Made by a program: the position numbers and the translations under genes. A stretch of 5,857 nt of DNA from positions 1 through 5,857 of the forward strand of contig JAPSJU010000136.1 of NCBI GenBank assembly GCA_031178025.1, in the 5' to 3' direction. Below the pieces are notes generated by a model, which was not told where the DNA came from, ran no database searches, and was given only the letters and a program-made list of their open reading frames with translations. Below, piece after piece: positions 4,870-5,857 of the stretch. The stretch is from Agromyces sp. Its GTDB lineage: Bacteria > Actinomycetota > Actinomycetes > Actinomycetales > Microbacteriaceae. Within the stretch, counting starts at the first letter, position 1, and each line of letters opens with the position of its first letter.

Positions 4870-4875
4870 AGCCTA
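4870..4875 (-). promoter_or_regulatory. -10 element TAGGCT of radA, overlapping the hydrolase stop codon
   Basis: Read on the minus strand, TAGGCT matches TANNNT and ends exactly 6 bases (CGACAC) before the radA ATG, as at the leaderless plus-strand genes. Its first three bases are the TAG stop codon (4875-4873) of the upstream hydrolase, so one sequence serves both purposes. No Shine-Dalgarno sequence precedes radA. Confidence 0.6.
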
Positions 4876-5667
4876 GGCGGCGCCCCCGACATCCCCCGCT
4901 GATCCGGCATCCGGTGTCGGGAACCGCTCGACCAGTTGCGCGGCGAGCGACGGCGCGAACGCGTTCGCCCAGACGCGGTAGCCGTGGTCGTTGGGATGGA
5001 ACATGTCGATCGCGAACTGGGTGAGGATGCCCGCGATGCCCTGGTGCTTCGTCGTCGCGTGCAGCGGCACGACGGTCAGTCCGTGCTCTCCGGCCACGCG
5101 CCGCACGATGCCGTTGGCGACCGACACCTTGCGTTCGTTGCGCGGCAGGTAGAAGTAGGGCAGGTCGGCGACGAGGGCGTGGGGCGGCAGGGTGCCGAAG
5201 ATCGTGCGGATGCCGCGCTCGAATGCGATGGGATCCCAGCGGGCGATGTCGTTCGCTCCGATCGCCACCGTGACGATGTCGGGGCGCAGCTTCGCGAAGC
5301 GGGGGAGCTGGTCCTGCACGGCGAGCTCCACCGTGGCGCCCGAGACGCTCAGGTTCACCACGCGCACCGTACGCCCGGTGATCGCGCGGATCTCCTCGGC
5401 CAGCACGCCGACGTAGCTGCGGTCGGGGGCGCTCGCGCCGATGCCCTGGGCGGCGCTGTCGCCGATCGCCACGTACAGCAGCTCGCCGCGCACCTTCGCG
5501 TGGTCGCGCCACCACTTCGAATGCACGGGGAGCGTCTCGTTCAACACGAGCGAGTTCGCCGCCAGACGGGCGCGGAACCGGCGCCATCCGCCAACCATGA
5601 GGGCGGCCGACGCGGCGAGCAGCACGGCGACGACCGCAGCAGGCACGAGACGAGGAGAGGTCACCAC
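4873..5667 (-). CDS. SGNH/GDSL-family hydrolase with N-terminal membrane anchor
   Basis: The product is 264 aa from GTG 5667. A hydrophobic segment at about 7-26 (LVPAAVVAVLLAASAALMVG) is followed by WRRFRAR, whose basic residues follow the helix and would favour a C-terminal cytoplasmic domain unless the segment is cleaved as a signal. The catalytic domain shows block I GDSAAQG with nucleophile Ser71, Gly110 in block II (NLSVSGAT), block III GAND (137-140), and Asp221/His224 in DMFHPNDHGY, so the SGNH catalytic set is complete. These enzymes cleave ester bonds of lipids or acylated sugars; the substrate here is unknown. A 57-codon longer frame back to 5838 runs through the tRNA gene and is rejected. 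GTG 5664 is an alternative start. radA follows with a 9-base gap. Confidence 0.87.
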   Translation of the reverse strand: MVTSPRLVPAAVVAVLLAASAALMVGGWRRFRARLAANSLVLNETLPVHSKWWRDHAKVRGELLYVAIGDSAAQGIGASAPDRSYVGVLAEEIRAITGRTVRVVNLSVSGATVELAVQDQLPRFAKLRPDIVTVAIGANDIARWDPIAFERGIRTIFGTLPPHALVADLPYFYLPRNERKVSVANGIVRRVAGEHGLTVVPLHATTKHQGIAGILTQFAIDMFHPNDHGYRVWANAFAPSLAAQLVERFPTPDAGSAGDVGGAA

Positions 5668-5674
5668 GTACCCG

Positions 5675-5680
5675 ACCGTA
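5675..5680 (-). promoter_or_regulatory. -10 element TACGGT, near-leaderless start of the hydrolase gene
   Basis: On the minus strand TACGGT matches TANNNT and ends 7 bases before GTG 5667 (10 before GTG 5664). No Shine-Dalgarno sequence lies between. It supports the short hydrolase form. Confidence 0.55.
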
Positions 5681-5687
5681 GGAACCG

Positions 5688-5706
5688 CCGCTGAACGCCC
5701 GCTGAA
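5688..5706. repeat. Direct repeat CCGCTGAA with 11-bp period between divergent promoters
   Basis: CCGCTGAA occurs at 5688-5695 and 5699-5706, one helical turn apart. Flanking CCGCC (5685-5689) and GGCGG (5707-5711) form an inverted pair. The cluster lies where the hydrolase -35 region would be and upstream of the tRNA promoter, so a protein-binding site is possible. No known regulator consensus is recognised. Confidence 0.5.
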
Positions 5707-5730
5707 GGCGGCGGGGCGTCGTCGGCCGTT

Positions 5731-5759
5731 TTGGCCGTCGTCGCGATCTCGTCTAAGAT
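5731..5759 (+). promoter_or_regulatory. tRNA-Ser promoter: TTGGCC, 17-bp spacer, TAAGAT
   Basis: TTGGCC (5731-5736) and TAAGAT (5754-5759) are separated by exactly 17 bases, the only pair here with both hexamers recognisable. The -10 ends 7 bases before the first base of the mature tRNA (5767), so transcription may begin at or very near the mature 5' end. The -35 overlaps an inverted repeat (CGGCC 5723-5727, GGCCG 5733-5737). Confidence 0.7.
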
Positions 5760-5766
5760 CGTCCTC

Positions 5767-5856
5767 GGTACCGTGTCCGAGCGGCCGAAGGTGCAACTCT
5801 CGAAAAGTTGTGTGCGTGAAAGCGCACCGTGGGTTCAAATCCCACCGGTACCGCCA
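5767..5856 (+). tRNA. tRNA-Ser, anticodon CGA (reads UCG)
   Basis: A complete class II tRNA. The 7-bp acceptor stem pairs GGTACCG (5767-5773) with CGGTACC (5846-5852), with discriminator G at 5853 and a genome-encoded CCA at 5854-5856. The anticodon stem CAACT/AGTTG (5794-5798, 5806-5810) encloses loop CTCGAAA with anticodon CGA at 5801-5803. A long variable arm with a 5-bp stem (5812-5816, 5823-5827) is typical of serine tRNAs. The T arm GTGGG/CCCAC (5829-5833, 5841-5845) carries TTCAAAT. It decodes UCG, one of the common serine codons in GC-rich genomes. It is divergent from the hydrolase gene. The window ends one base later, so any gene or terminator downstream is unseen. Confidence 0.97.
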
Positions 5857-5857
5857 C

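Noticed and set aside
3268..4902. Long plus-strand frame of 544 codons opposite radA, and other long frames in the same area
   Set aside because: They lie antisense to an unmistakable full-length RadA; open antisense frames are expected from GC-rich codon bias, and the translation is Arg/Asp/His-rich with no family resemblance.
5668..5838. 57-codon N-terminal extension of the hydrolase to ATG 5838
   Set aside because: It runs antisense through most of the tRNA-Ser gene, and the SGNH protein already has a normal membrane anchor from GTG 5667 with a -10 element just upstream.
5767..5857. tRNA-Ser 3' end as a phage or island attachment site
   Set aside because: tRNA genes are common integration targets, but no integrase, duplicate of the tRNA 3' end or composition change is seen within the window; sequence beyond 5857 would be needed.
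1..5857. CRISPR array, transposon ends, prophage or toxin-antitoxin genes
   Set aside because: No spaced repeat series, terminal inverted repeats, transposase or integrase motifs, or paired small toxin-antitoxin frames were found on either strand.

Overview
The window looks like a chromosomal segment of a high-GC Gram-positive actinobacterium. Codons are strongly biased to G or C at the third position, and most genes start directly at the presumed transcription start. A 102-aa DUF7882-type protein is typical of Microbacteriaceae, so a Microbacterium-, Agromyces- or Leifsonia-like organism is the likely source (inference). I see no insertion sequence, integrase, prophage gene or CRISPR array. 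This is mainly a housekeeping neighbourhood with several small lineage-specific genes.

Layout, left to right. (1) The 3' end of a ClpC-type Clp ATPase gene ends at 164, followed by a 15-bp-stem terminator. (2) A GNAT-family amino-acid N-acetyltransferase (233-736, ArgA/Rv2747 type). (3) A membrane-anchored extracytoplasmic protein with four cysteines (800-1453). (4) A small single-pass membrane protein gene (1649-1873). Its coding signal seems to continue in another frame to 2058, suggesting a frameshift. It may be preceded by a 28-codon leader ORF. (5) A conserved hypothetical protein of 111 aa (2203-2538). (6) On the minus strand, the DUF7882-type protein (2562-2870) with a strong ribosome binding site and a possible structured leader. 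(7) A 136-aa SseB-like protein (3086-3496), convergent with the next gene. (8) On the minus strand, the DNA-repair ATPase RadA (3499-4863), and just upstream an SGNH/GDSL hydrolase with an N-terminal membrane anchor (4873-5667). (9) On the plus strand at the right edge, a complete tRNA-Ser(CGA) with encoded CCA.

How it works together. Most genes appear to be separate transcription units. Five of them carry a TANNNT -10 hexamer exactly 6 nt before the ATG and no convincing Shine-Dalgarno sequence, the signature of leaderless mRNAs. This spacing repeats on both strands and was used to choose several starts. The minus-strand hydrolase shows the same arrangement with 7 nt before a GTG. The 74-aa membrane-protein gene and the DUF7882 gene are exceptions, with clear ribosome binding sites. 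The -10 element of radA includes the stop codon of the upstream hydrolase, so radA can be transcribed on its own although it lies in an apparent operon.

I did not find a clearly new multi-gene system. The items most worth follow-up are the frameshifted or duplicated locus at 1649-2058 and the invariant leaderless spacing.
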